From positions 151,475 to 215,474 of the forward strand of contig NW_003101659.1 in assembly GCF_000003855.2 (NCBI RefSeq): a stretch of DNA of 64,000 nt, written 5' to 3'. The DNA comes from Blastomyces gilchristii SLH14081 (Eukaryota; Ascomycota; Eurotiomycetes; Onygenales; Ajellomycetaceae). The translations under genes were made by a program, and so were the position numbers. Under the pieces are notes generated by a model. The model saw only the letters and a list, made by a program, of their open reading frames with translations. It was not told the DNA's origin and ran no database searches. Positions 26,252 to 38,435 of this stretch are shown here, piece after piece; position 1 is the first letter of the stretch, and every line of letters starts with the position of its first letter.

Positions 26252-28305
26252 ATGCAGAGTATGTTGCTTTCCTCCTATAGATTGACAGACGGACATATCA
26301 CTGCACTATATCTATGGCCACAATGCTGACCTTTTACTCCTCCATGAAGCCAAACACTTCTTCGCCGATCCCACCCAGGTTGTCAACTCCGCCCTCGCAT
26401 CCCTCACCCTCACAAACCCCTCCCTCGCATTCGACCGTCCCAACAAGATTGTATATCGTCGCCCTACCTCAGATTCCTCCGCAAACCCAAAAGTCTCCAT
26501 TGTCTCCGGCGGTGGTTCCGGCCATGAACCCGCTTTTGCTGGCTACGTGGGCAAGGGCCTCCTAACCGCCTCCGTGGCTGGTACTATATTCGCCTCCCCT
26601 TCCGCTGAGCAGGTCAGGACTGCGGTTATGGAGCGCATTGAAACCTCCAAAGGTGTCTTTATTATCTGTATGAACTATACCGGTGACGTCATGAATTTTG
26701 GGATGGCGGTGGAGAAGGCGAAAGCGGCGGGGATCAAGACAGAGTTCTTTGCAGTTGGTGACGATGTCGGTGTTGGAAGAGCAAAGGGTGGTAAGGTTGG
26801 CAGGAGAGGTATTGGAGGCGGTATTCTGGTATTGAAGATTGTAGGCGCGCTTGCGGAGTCAGGGTAAGTTATGGACGCTGTCCAAGTATCACCTTTTCGA
26901 GTTATCAAATGAGTTACGTTGTTAACATTTAATATTTATAGCGGGTCTCTGGATGATGTATATCGAATCGCACAGCTTACTGCGGAGAACACTGTCACTC
27001 TTGGAGCTTCGCTCGAACATGTCCATGTTCCTGGACGAGAAATTCCAGATCCCAATTCCGACGAAATGATACCCAAAGATGAAATTGAAGTGGGAATGGG
27101 AATCCACAATGAGCCAGGCTCCCATCGAATCAAAGCTAACGGAGAAGAACTAATCAAGGGAATGCTTGTCCAGCTGCTGGATCAGAATGATCAGGATCGT
27201 GCGTTCTTAAAATACTCCGCTTCAGACAAATTTGTCCTCCTCGTGAACAACCTTGGAGCCGTGAGCACACTGGAGTTATCCGCGGTAACTGCTGAGGTTA
27301 CAGCCCAGCTGGAGCGGGATTACCAAATCAGACCTGTCCGCACAATCCAGGGAACCTTCTTGACCAGTCTAAATGGAATGGGATTCAGCATCTCCCTTCT
27401 TAGACTAGCTGACACGGGTCTTGGGCCCGGGAAATCGCTTCTAGATCTTCTAGATGCCCCCTCTGAAGCCGTTGGTTGGTCAGCTCCCGTGGCAACTTCG
27501 ACTTGGGAAAATCAATCAGATGCTACATACGACACCAAGAAAGCAGTTGTCGCTGAAGAAACCCCCTCCAACCTCAAACGTACGCCTTTCACACCACCCC
27601 CCCCCCTTTTTTTTTTCTAAACCCCCTTGCCCCATCCACTAACCCCTACTGACACAATCGAGCCCTCCAGTCGATCCCTCCGTCCTCAAAAAAGCCCTAG
27701 CAGGCGGGCTTAACCGCGTAATCGACGCCGAACCTCTTGTAACCAAATACGACACCATCGTCGGCGACGGTGACTGCGGCGTCGGCCTCAAGCGCGGCGC
27801 GGAAGCCATCCTCTCCTTCCTCAACGACCCCTCCCCCACCACCCCGCTAACAGACGACCTCGTCACCTCTATCAACAAAATCATCCCCATCGTCGAAAAC
27901 GTCATGGACGGCACCAGCGGCGCTATCTACGCCATCTTCCTCAACGCCCTCGCCCACAGCATCCGCGAACAAGCTCCAGCATCCCCAACCCCCGTCACTG
28001 CCAGGGAATGGTCCACCGCGCTTCACCACTCCCTGCGCGCGCTGGGGAGATACACCCCCGCGCAAGTCGGTGATAGGACGTTGATTGACGCTCTTGCGCC
28101 GTTCGTTACGACGCTGGCGGAGTCGGGCGATCTGGGTGCGGCTGCAAAGGCTGCGGAAGATGGCGCGGAGGCCACGAAGCATATGAAGGCTAGTTTGGGC
28201 CGGTCTGTATATGTGGGTAGTGAGGAGGAGTGGATTGGGAAGGTGCCGGATCCGGGAGCGTTTGGGCTCGCGCAGTTTTTTGGGGGGCTTACGGATGCTG
28301 TGTAG
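26252..28305 (+). CDS. DAK1: Dihydroxyacetone kinase (ATP-dependent)
   Basis: Exon 1 is only 7 nt (26252-26258, ATGCAGA). It is joined over a 91-nt intron to 26350-26863, then 26942-27579 and 27671-28305; 597 aa, the usual length. The DhaK half has IVSGGGSGHEPAFAGYVG (dihydroxyacetone site), MNYTGDVMNFGMA and LEHVHVPG, whose second histidine is the expected covalent hemiaminal residue. The DhaL half has the ATP/Mg loop VGDGDCGVGLKRGAEA and MDGTSGAIYAIFLNAL. Role: phosphorylates dihydroxyacetone in the cytosol, for glycerol use and detoxification. The intron branch site GCTGACC and acceptor GAAG support the tiny first exon. An annotation that skips it would start wrongly. Confidence 0.95.
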
Positions 28306-28670
28306 ATTTAAGCGCTTATTTAACTAATAGCTAAATAGCTAACTAGGTTGTTTTAAATGCACAACATGAGTTTTAATGGAGGTTTTTTTTTTTTTCCCTT
28401 CTACTTTCTCTTAAAGAAAATGCAAATACAAATTTAATCTATTTATGTTGGAACAAAACAACGGATCGATCCTTAAGGTGGGGATAACACATCTTAAGAT
28501 CATATGTCACGCACCCGGACCCCTATTTCATTCGTGGGACTCATTTGATATATACTTCGTTGTCTTTCGACCATGATAACTGCAAAATCGTGTATCCGAT
28601 ATTTAATCGAAACCATATAGATATAACAACATAATTCCAATCATCGCTCATCAACAATTACAATACCCAC
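28306..28670. other. 3' region of the dihydroxyacetone kinase gene
   Basis: AT-rich spacer with a T-run at 28384-28395. Nothing else seen. Confidence 0.5.
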
Positions 28671-29553
28671 TTACCCCTTAATCAAAAGAACATCCAACCC
28701 CAAAGCCCACAACAACCTCCCAACCTCCCCCAAACCCGAAACCCGTGCAGCCCTAGACTTCGCACCGCCCACACTCCCCCTCACAAACCCCAACGTGGCA
28801 TTCCACTCTGGCACCGACCTCCCAAAAGCAACCGATCCGACCTCTCTTCATCAATCGACCCTTATTACCTAGGATGAAAAGCCCGGACATGACCACCTGC
28901 GCCACGCGCGCGTTGAAAGAGCCCGAGACCCGGGGTACGAGGACGGGGTCACCAGCCCAGTCTCCTTGTATTCTCTTGATGGGGCTGAGGAGGGAGCCGC
29001 CGTGGAGGAGAATAGTCGGTATCGGAGATGCCGGTGCAGATGCGCTGTAGGCGGGTTCATCATTGTTGTTATTGTTGTTGCTGGGCATGTTGGTCATATC
29101 GTAGATCCATATGGGCCCATGGTTGCCGAGCTGTTTGAATAGATGGTTGGTAAAAAATCATTTCAGTATCTAACCGATGCACTGGTTTGTTGCTTGAAAA
29201 AACAAACGACGTACGCCATCCCGGTATAAGGATGGATCTCCTGGTAGTTGGAGTAACTGGCATGCCTCAATGGAGAAGCTGTGAAGAGATCCAGGGAGTG
29301 ATTTACTTCCGCTGCAATCCAATATAGAGAGCAGCTTCAATAAATATGTGCTGGAAATCAATAAATCCAGACATAGATCCCAAAGCGGGATATCTAGTTC
29401 ACTTGTAGAAAAGGGCTCCGGATAACAAAATATGTGATTGAACCTGAAGCGGCTTCCATTCAAGAGAACACAGCAACATACCATACAAAAAGAATGCGTA
29501 AGGGAACTTGCTTCAGGCACCATATGATCCTTCAGAGAGCCTTCTAGAGGCAC
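28671..29553 (-). pseudogene. Unassigned, probably broken protein-coding remnant
   Basis: I do not recognise this protein. Read on the minus strand, an exon (about 29230-29550) can be joined at a GTACGT donor (about 29214) and CAACAG acceptor (about 29134). The product reads YRDG-LGNHGPIWIYDM, then an Asn run and LLHGGSLLSPIKRIQGDW, up to VMSGLFILG near 28875. The coding look then resumes in another frame from about 28840 (SVAFGRSVPEWNATLGF) to a stop at 28671-28673. Only about 25 nt lie between the two frames, too short for a normal intron, so a frameshift is the simpler reading. No clear start codon was found upstream. It could be a decayed copy of a single-copy gene or a very divergent one. 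Confidence 0.35.
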
Positions 29554-29755
29554 TTTGCTGATTGATCGTTTTCAACTGTTCTGCTATGCGTTCACTGTTC
29601 CGTGCAATACTAGGCCATCACCAATCCGTTTACTGAACTGCCCTGCGGGTTTAATGTCGTTCAGCGAAACATCCGCTGATCTCTATTTTATACACTGATT
29701 TGGGTCATAGCTCATGTATTTTGGCCCGCTTATCCGCAGTAAGACAAAGTGATTT

Positions 29756-30636
29756 TCACGTCACCAGCTTCAATACCAAATCAGAGCCAAGCTCTGCATT
29801 CCAGTCCAACAGTGAACGGAGTTCCCCATCACCATAAAGCAGAGTTCGGGCTTTGCAAGCAGCGTAATGAACAACCAAGTCGCGGTGAGGAGATCCACCG
29901 CCTGGCTCATCCCGACTGGTGTGCTCATATGTAAATTCTATGAGCTCAAGTATCTGCGAAGTTGTATTTTTGTCGAGGGAGAAAACACAGAGGTCTCGGT
30001 GTAGAGACTTCAGGCACTTCGCCCTCAAGGTGTCGACAAGATATTTCGTCGCAAAAACGTATAACTTGGCATGGAACAGAACGTTAGGCTCGGTTTGAGA
30101 TAGATGCTGGCTCTCCTGCGAAATCCCGAGCAGTAAAGTTCTGCCAGAGGTGGTTAAAGGGACAATTGTGGCAGGTTACCTCTTCCTGCCAAGGAGGGTC
30201 ATTCCACTTGCATTTCTTCCCTTTCTTCCTGGAGTTCAGCCGATAAGAAGACTCCATAATGTGCACCTCAAATTCATTAGCCGGGGAAGGCTCAACAGTT
30301 TTGTGACCATATTCTGAATTCTCTGAAGACGTCAGGTTTGGCGTTGTGTAGGTACTGGTGTACAAGAACTCGCAAAACGTGAGAAAGGTGTCTTCCTCCA
30401 CGTCCTCCAGGACCGCAAGCCGCGAATTCGATTCTTGCATCTAGCCATTATTGATCAATGCATAGAGAGGCTCTGAAATGTTTCGCACAGCACCTGCGTG
30501 GATCGTCAGGCTGGAACGGTCCTTGCCAATGAGAAATGTGAAGGCAGGGGTGCTGAAGATGCTATGACTGTTAGCATAAAAACTTGTGAGGCAGCTGAAT
30601 GTTCAAGTACGATTCGTACCTTTTGTAATCAGCCAT
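29756..30636 (-). pseudogene. BTB/POZ domain protein with an in-frame TAG (probable pseudogene)
   Basis: Exons 30620-30636 (ATG at 30636), 30180-30561 and 29756-30115; introns GTACGA...CATAG and GTAACC...CGCAG. The reading gives MADYKS-IFSTPAFTFLIG, TIHAGAVRNISEPLYALINNG, LEDVEEDTFLTFCEFLYT, VFATKYLVDTLRAKCLKSLH and a C-terminal DLVVHYAACKARTLL. This is the standard fungal BTB protein order: the strand core first, then the cell-membrane-like helical tail. Codon 46 (30441-30443) is TAG, in the middle of the conserved BTB core, with no splice pair that removes it without deleting core residues. Everything else is open, so the break looks recent. A sequencing error or stop readthrough are alternatives. 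Function unknown; BTB proteins often recruit Cul3. Confidence 0.62.
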
Positions 30637-31895
30637 TTTCACACCAGATCAAGGATTAGGCTTCCTTCCTCCAAGATATATTGAGAGATTAGAACACTGG
30701 CGGGCGCGGTAGTGAAATAAGTGTCATCCAGCAATCCCATAGAGCTCGCGATGATGGGGTGAGCCAGCTAGTCCAATGAAATCGCGACACAATTTATATC
30801 TGCAGTGACATGTCATCATGAGAAGGAGCAAAAGGAACAAAGCCATCTGCTATCTTTCATGGCTCTGATAGGATGGATATGTACTCTATTCCATCCTCTA
30901 GCCAGCTAGCATGAGCACCCCCTGACCTCCCGCAATTGTGCATGGTTGGACATATTATAGTTCTAAGGCTGGTAGTGAATGAGGCCCAATATCAAAATAA
31001 TGTAGCACCTAAAGATATGTTAGAAATTGCGAAGGGTTATACTTTCACGGGTATCAGCATGTGGCACTTGGGATGTAGAGGCCAGTTATGATGCACTGGT
31101 GACAGTTCTATTTGTTTCATCTTTTTAATAGTATCAGTCGCAGTCACGAATGAACTTTACCAGAAGCTTCCAGAAGACTTGGGAGATACGCGCAACAAAG
31201 AGTTGTTTGATTGTAGAAAGAATGGTGGTGCACGCAGGCCTCCACATGAGCCTTGTCGCTGCCTGAGATGTTGGCGGGGTTGGATGCTTTCCCAGGCTTC
31301 CCTCCAGACTCAATGTCTGGTTAAGTAAGTGGCAAACGTACTATGCCCCGGAAGTGGTTTTGAAAGAGAGACTTCAGAGATTAAGAGCGAGGGAGAGCAA
31401 ACGGGCATTGCTATTGTATGCTTCTTTGCTTCTCACGGGTCGTTATATTTTTATTATTTATCCCATTTCCTTATTGCGCCTTGTAGATGTTAAACACTGT
31501 GAACACAGAAGAAAAGCAGACGTGCGGGAAAGGCTGTTTGTAGAGTGTAAACCCCCTAAAAAAAATTCTCCGGACGCCAGAAACATGAAGGTTAAGTTTT
31601 GAAATTTGTGTCGATCGGATTCGTTACACGGCTTATTTTTATCCTTCCTTCGGTTGCTTCAGTCTGTAAGACGCCAGGGTACAGCCTTGTCCTGCAGAAA
31701 ATAGATAAAAGGGAAGCTCCAAAGATTCATGAGGACTTGCCAACCCAAGCACATGGCATGGATATTGAGGCCTGCAATTGGGTATAATACAGAATGCATA
31801 AGTATCTTCTATCACGGCGGCCTGGTTGATGCCATCTTCCTCTCGTGGCTTGTAACCGCCGGGAAGCCGCAAGCGTTTGGTCGCATGCACATTAT
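30637..31895. other. Intergenic region BTB remnant-SMD2
   Basis: 1.26 kb between the BTB remnant and the 3' end of SMD2. Short open frames exist, but none has a start, a splice context or a recognisable motif. Confidence 0.45.
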
Positions 31896-32714
31896 TCAAC
31901 TCAACAGAACTAGGATGACAGAGTCCCCTCGTAGGAACCTATAATAGAAATGTCAAGGTTAGCAGGGCCGACCTAGGTAACACCTTGGAAGCCATTGACA
32001 AGTATAGGAACCATGTAATTCACACAGTTGCCAGTAGCTAGGAGGCATGTATTGGTTTGGACATACATCTTGCTAACAAAGCGATCCTTGTTGACGCCCT
32101 TGCCCTTTCCACCTTTGGGTTTCTCTGTCCACATCTCCTTTACATTCTCCAGGACCATGTTGCAGTGTCTATCGAATGCCTTGACTCTGGCTAATAACTT
32201 GCGGTTATTGCGACATGAGATCAAGACTTGGGCATGAGAGCGCGTTGCGGTTTGCAGAATGGACAAAGGACCAGAAGTGAGTTCATGTTCTTCCAATATC
32301 GAAACCTCGTATTCCCTATAGAGATAGGAACCGAATAGCAGGGTTAGCTTTTAGACGCGATAATGCTAAGGGTTGGTAGCAATTGAACAAAGCGATGAGG
32401 ATGGATGCCAAGGATGGATAGGTGATGTTGGACAGGTGGGCGCGGGGAAAAGGGTGAGGAATGTCACAGGGAAGGTAGCGATGGCGTGGCGGTAAAGGTA
32501 TATCCAAGGCGACGCCATTTATTACATACGTGAGTTCGCTGCGAGGCTTGTTAAGCAGGTCTCTGTGGGAATAGCAAGTGGTATCACGTTAGCCCATATA
32601 TCTATCAAAAGGAAGAGACGAGAAGCTAGTATAGTATGCATCAAAAGGTGACGTATGACTCATGCGGGGGACAGCGGAAGAAGCTGCTGCTTACTGGATC
32701 TTCGTGTCCGACAT
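31896..32714 (-). CDS. SMD2: Small nuclear ribonucleoprotein Sm D2
   Basis: Four exons: 32695-32714, 32530-32562, 32067-32315 and 31896-31938; 114 aa. It starts [18 protein letters not shown], then [13 protein letters not shown], the Sm1 motif with [20 protein letters not shown] (family hallmark), the variable loop [14 protein letters not shown], and Sm2 as [15 protein letters not shown] at the end. All splice phases agree (20+33+249+43 nt). The last intron (31939-32066, 128 nt) must be removed to obtain the Sm2 strand; read through, it adds an unrelated tail. Role: core heptameric Sm ring of the U1, U2, U4 and U5 snRNPs. Four exons in 114 codons is unusually intron-dense, as often seen in fungal Sm genes. 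Confidence 0.96.
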
Positions 32715-33563
32715 GGTGAGAGCTGGGTATAAAAGGGAGCTGGAGGGAACGTCTGCGGCGTTAAGAATTGAACCTCGAGATATCGCAGCTTCTGGTGGTT
32801 TGATGTTGGACGCTGCCTGATCGAGCCTAGTGTCGGATATTTGTTTATGCGACCGCGTCCATCACGTGATTCAGACGCGTTCGAACCTTGCTTCGCCAAG
32901 ATTTAGTGGAATATTCTTGGCATGCTTAACTAGCTCAACGCTTAGTCACCAAATCCCGCCCTGTCCTAACCGCGTCAAATTGCCTATTTCGTGCTGCTTC
33001 ACGTCGTCCCGTTTACTTCTTGTCTTCTTTTCTTCCTCCGTGTCTCCCGTCCTCTTGTAATTGTTGCCTTGTTCAGCAATTCGGGGTGGCGAGGATCTTC
33101 TTTTTATTCTTTTTTTTCCCTCTTCAATTGCTATTCCATTTTCTTACCTCTCTATCATCTATTCTACGCCGTTCTAGTTCGTGTTGTCACACTATCCCGC
33201 ACTTCCAACGCGGCTCTGCTACGCCCAACGAAATTCACAATTCACCTTAATCTTTTCATAGCAACAAATCTCTCCTCTCTCTGTTCATTGCATGGTTTAG
33301 GCTGCCTCTGTTGTCATCGATACCACAATCATATACTCATAATTAACCCGCGTCGACCGCTTGCCGCTATCAACTTTCCCAAGCCCGACTTGACGTGACG
33401 GAAGCTTCAATTTTGGTGTCCACTAGGCGGTGAACCGCGGATTCCCCCTCCCTCTCACCCCAGGAAAAGGGAACTATAAGAAGCTATAGCATCCCTCTAT
33501 TTGTGTTTATACTGTGGATATCTGCAATTTGAAGCTACTAGTCCCAGCTTACAACCGCTTGAA
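32715..33563. promoter_or_regulatory. Divergent promoter SMD2 / Ams2-like gene with pyrimidine-rich leader
   Basis: 849 bp between two divergent starts. From about 32990 to 33300 the + strand is strongly T/C-rich, as in long fungal leaders. No gene is supported here. Confidence 0.5.
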
Positions 33564-36500
33564 ATGGCGTCCGAGGATGGCATCTCGGTCCGCCAGCTGA
33601 GACGTATGTTTACCATAGCTATTATGTTCTCCACCAAAAAATTTCATGTCTAACAAAAAATCCGTTATAGTCAAGGTCCTTTACACATTCGATAGCGAGA
33701 ACAAAACAAATTGTTTGGCTCGATGGCCCCACCTCATGGACATCCAAACAGCCTATATCGATGAAGAGACCCAGGTTGGGGTTATCGAGCTGAAGACCTG
33801 CATACAGGCCATTGTTTCCGCTAGGTATGGAATAGCACCGCACTTCTCCAGGCCAAGGGTTAACATAAATTGATACATTTTTCAACAGCCCCGAGTTGGT
33901 TGCCAAAGTTGGTCGAGATTATACAATCTACGCCTACGACTATTCTGAGTACGAGACGCCATTGGTTGGACAAGGAATGCTATCATGGATTTTGGCTTCT
34001 GCGTCACCGACTCCCGATGCCCCGGCACATCAGTCGAAAACAATGGTTACTGGTCGTGTTTGCAAGAATTCCTTTGGCCTTTTCTCGAAGGGGGGACAGG
34101 AGACGTTAGAAGTTAAATTGCGTCTCGTGCCGGTCCCAACAATTTACCAGAACGAATACCTCAGCAGCATGCATAAGTACCGAGAGTCGAGTCACGCAAT
34201 GCCACAAGAGTTTGATGCTCAATCATGGACCAACTTTGTTCAGGCCAATCCTGGCCTCCTGGCAGCAGGCGGCTCCGGTTCTGCTCCCCCTCCTGAGCTC
34301 GCCCCTTCTCCAGTGGACCGATCCGGAATTGAGCGACTGCATCAGATGCTGAGCGAAGGCTCAACCCCAAGAGAGTTTTCGAATATCACAACCGCAGAGC
34401 CCTATCATGCCGATTCGCCTGCCCATTCAACACACGCTGCACCAAGTCGAACTTCCACTCCTGGGCTCACAAGGCCGTGCAGCCAACATCAAAAAAGGCC
34501 CTCTGGGGATGCATTTCGACCATCTTCCCGGGCGTCTGGCTACGACACGGACTCTCGCCGACAGCCAACTCCTTACATGGGTCGGCGAGATTCAACTTTC
34601 TCCGGATATGGAAGCAATGACGAAGTAACTGAAGCACCGGCGCCGAAACGAGCCAAGCTATTGAGGGCGGATTCACAGGACAAAGCTTACATGAACATAG
34701 AAAGGCAGCCTGGTTCCCTCCGCGTCGCAGCAAGTACTGCTGCATCTGTACGCATCCACCGCCCCATGCCCATGAACGCAGCGGCTGCCCGAGCTCAGAC
34801 ATCCAACGACGACCCTGTCCGCCCACCTACGCCTATTCCTAGAGGCACCACCGGTGCCGCCCGTCCCATCCGTCCATCACTCAGCAATCTTCGCCAGGAG
34901 TCGTCCAGCGCCAGCCAAGTCCCGTATACCTCACCATACGCGCACCCTCCCGAGACCGCTGTTACCTCACCCGAAGATGTTCGATATGGAAGTGCCATCG
35001 ATACACCTTTCAATATGCCATCATCACCCCCAGTAATGGAAAATATGTATCCCCAGGCGTCTAGCCCCCTTCTTCCGCCTCTCCCTGACCATGACTCGGG
35101 TTTTATGAGCGGCAATTTAGACTCAATCCTCGACGATAATTGCATAGGGAACACGCTTGACGATCTTGAGACCTCCGCAAGCCAAGTGAGGCAGGCACCG
35201 GTCAACCCCGGTAAAGAAAAGCCCGCTTCGCCATCTCAAAGCGTCCCCCAGTTGCATACAAATCATAACCACTGTTTTCCGATGAGCGATAGTGTAGTAG
35301 ATACGACCGCCAATGAACCACCACCAACCCTACCACCACCCCCACCAAGAAGACTAACCGGGTCCCGTCCTTCCTCGCGAGCTAGCATTAGGCAGAATGC
35401 GAAACCTCTTGCTCCTGCTCCTATCTCCCAGAGCGAAGCAGAAAGATTAAACCGCCAGACAATTCCCGCTAGCGACCCTGTGCGCCCTGCACTGACCTCA
35501 CAGCAACAAACTCAGGCGTGGAATGGTCCATTGAGCGACTTTCCGACCTCTACCACTCCCGCTCCAATGCCTTCGGACTATGGCAAAGTACGAAGTGGAG
35601 CAGGGGCCAGGAGAACCAAGCAGGTCCAGGCACGTCTGGAGCAATGCATTCGTCAAGGCACTGTTCCACCTTATTGTGAAAATTGTGGGGCAATTGAGAC
35701 ACCTACCTGGAGACGAGCCTGGTCAAAGGTTATCCAGGGCAGCGCGCAAGATGCAGATTCCTGTGCAGATGATCCTGCCATGCTCTTCTGGCGCCCAGAG
35801 GAATTTGGCCCGGACGGAAAAACTGTCATAGCTTTCAAGCAATTCAAAAAGTCATTGGCAGATCACGATAAAGATTTTGTTCAACTCTTACTGTGCAATC
35901 GTAAGTCTAAACGTCCCTTTGATTGTCTTTCAAAACTTGACTAACATTACTGTAGCATGCGGCTTATGGCTCCATAAATTCAAGACTATGCGACCAGAGA
36001 ATAAATGGAACAAACAACCCCCAAAAGACAAAGGAAAACGACCAATAAGAAGAACCAAACCCCTAGCCGGTACTTCGACGAGATCATCCCGTAGTAAAGC
36101 CCTAGCTTCAAAGCGGATGGGATCGTCTCCTGGACCCATGGAGGCCTCCTCACCAACCGGAGAAGATGCAACCACTCCTGGCGACACTGGGAACGATACG
36201 ACTGCAGCCAATGATGAGGATGCACCACCCCCTTCTCGATCCGTCAGCCGACGAGCCAATAGCGAGGAGCCGCCAAAGTCTGCTGATAAGCGCGGAAATC
36301 GATGGCGGGAAGAAGATGCAGTGAAGGCATTGCATCGTGCAATCCAATCTAGCCCTGCTCGGAACATGGAAAGCCGAACTCTGCCCTTTATAGAGGCGAA
36401 TCTCACGCCAAAACCAATTCGCAGGTCTCTATTCCCTGCATCGAAGGATGATAATACCATGAAGACACTAAGTGATGCTTCGATCAATGTGGTACGGAGA

Positions 36501-37448
36501 AGTCCGCGGGTAGCGTCCAAGCAATTGAAACTGACACCTACCAGAGAAGGCGCTACTGCACGATTGGACGATGGCCTTGATAACCTTTTTGTCTGCAGTG
36601 ACGCTGAAAATGATCCCTTACCATTTCCGGGTAGCCCTACGCCGCGACAAAAAAATAGGCGCGTTATGTTAACCCCGACTAAGCAAAATAACCCAGCTTC
36701 GGATTCGGGAAATTCAATGGACGGTTCAAAGAAGCAGGGTACCAATTCCTCGCCATCGAGATTGACTACTGAAGAACTTGAACGTGCAAGTCGAGAGGTA
36801 TCAGGGCAAACACCCCGCGCTTATCGGATTAGCAATCTTCTCAAAGATGGCACTACACAAAGTTCACTCCAGAATAGCCCGCGGTTACGGAGTTTTGAAT
36901 CCCTTGGGGGATTTGTTTTGGATATCTTCGATTCAGACGAAGACTCGATCGCACAAGCTGACTCATTTTACCCATTCATTCCACCGCATTACGAAACCGA
37001 AAATAACTGGGCTGACTGGGTTGCTGGAACCAGCATTTCCCCAAGGGCTGCACAATCTACGGATGCCGCTGTGGGTCAGGCACACGGCAACGATGCAACC
37101 CTGCCAAGCCAGCGGTTGGGTGAGGGCCATACATCCACCTTTAAAGAATCCGATTTATTACACCTTGACCTCGACGATCCGGTTTTGACTAGCCTCCTGC
37201 TTAGCGACTCAAATTTAAATCTCCATGAAAACCTGGGTGACCAACCTACCACTAACGATATCTCGAATATTTTTGATATGACAATAGCAAACTCGGACCT
37301 TCTAAGTACACAGCCCCAAATGAGTGGCTGTGTGGAGGACCTTGATGCCACTCTCGCGTCTGCTAGTACGCAAGAAGTCAATGAAAAAGCCAATGAAAAA
37401 GCCAATGTTAATGTCGATTCTGCAGCGAACGCCCAGGAAGCTAGTTAG
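33564..37448 (+). CDS. GATA-type transcription factor of the Ams2/Spt21 family
   Basis: Exons 33564-33603, 33671-33824, 33889-35900 and 35956-37448; 1,232 aa. The N-terminal ~200 residues (VKVLYTFDSENKTNCLARW, DYTIYAYDYSEYETPLVGQG, RVCKNSFGLFSKGGQETLEV) form the Ams2/Spt21 N-terminal domain. A long Ser/Pro-rich linker follows. The zinc finger begins PPYCENCGAIETPTWRRAW and closes LLLCNPCGLWLHKFK across the last intron. The two CxxC pairs are about 69 residues apart instead of 17-18. The C-terminal 480 residues are disordered, with an acidic patch (VFVCSDAE-like) and a short Glu/Lys/Asn repeat near the end. In fission yeast Ams2 activates core histone genes in S phase and supports CENP-A loading; that role is inferred here. 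The symbol is left empty because Ams2 and Spt21 names differ between fungi. Confidence 0.85.
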
Positions 37449-38435
37449 ATGGATGCATCTGATCGATTGTTTGTTTTCTACCTTCATCTATGCAGGTTGA
37501 CATCACCGCTATTGCGAATTCATTTTTTAATTTTTTTCCCCCTTTTTAGCACGTGTCCTGTTGATTCAGATACCCCCTTGATTAGCATTTTTGGTTTTGT
37601 TTGTTTCCGAATTCCTTCGCTCTTTGTTCCCCGTTTGAATTTCCAGACTCTTTTTACGAAACTGGTTACGATTGATTTGTCTCGCCTTATGATTGTGGGT
37701 GCAATTAAGTGTTTAACGAATCTGTTTCGCCTACGCAGTGATTGATGTGTTTTGTTTTGTGCTCTGCATAATATATTTATGTTGGACAAACTTGAATGGA
37801 AAGGAGTGCGTGGCAGATTAACTGACTCCTCTTCACAATTATGAATTGGATTGTGATTTTTGTGCTTGAATATTTTTTTTTTCGCCCAAGCGTGAGCTGT
37901 AAGCCCGAAATCCATGAAAAATTTCTCATGTATATTCATTTCGGCTCCTTTTTTGCTGCCGAAGTCTCCAACTAAAGTAAATCGATTGGGCAAAATTTAT
38001 ACCTGAACGCCGGTCGTAAGATGGTAAACGATGATAAAATAGACATGAACCAGCCAGGGGAAACCCTACACAGAGACGGATCTGGTTTTAGCTCGCCCCT
38101 TGTTAAAAGAAAAACGAGCAAAAAAAGGCATCGACTGCGGCGCCACAGGCTCTCTCGAAACCCTCCTTATATGTATCCGTAGAGGGTAGAAATGACAGCA
38201 AATCTCTCTTTCCATCAATTAATAAACGCCCAACTGGAAAATTCTCCATTTTCCGAGCTGAATTGAAACGAATAATAACCATTCACTTCCACTCTCATGC
38301 CCGCTTCTCCCTGAACACGTCGCTTTACAGGGAAGCTGGAAATTGATGGGTTTCGGGATGCGAGTAAGCGTATGGATATCAAAATAAGGACGTTGTTTCG
38401 ATAGGACATGACAACCACTTCATATTCCGATCCTT
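37449..38435. other. Convergent 3' region Ams2-like gene / RPA3
   Basis: About 990 bp. T-rich 3' UTR-like sequence after the GATA gene; an open minus-strand frame at 37520-37993 is AT-rich and motif-free. No gene called. Confidence 0.45.

Noticed and set aside
37520..37993. 157-codon minus frame after the Ams2-like gene
   Set aside because: AT-rich, Lys/Asn-biased, lies over T-rich 3' UTR sequence and has no domain.
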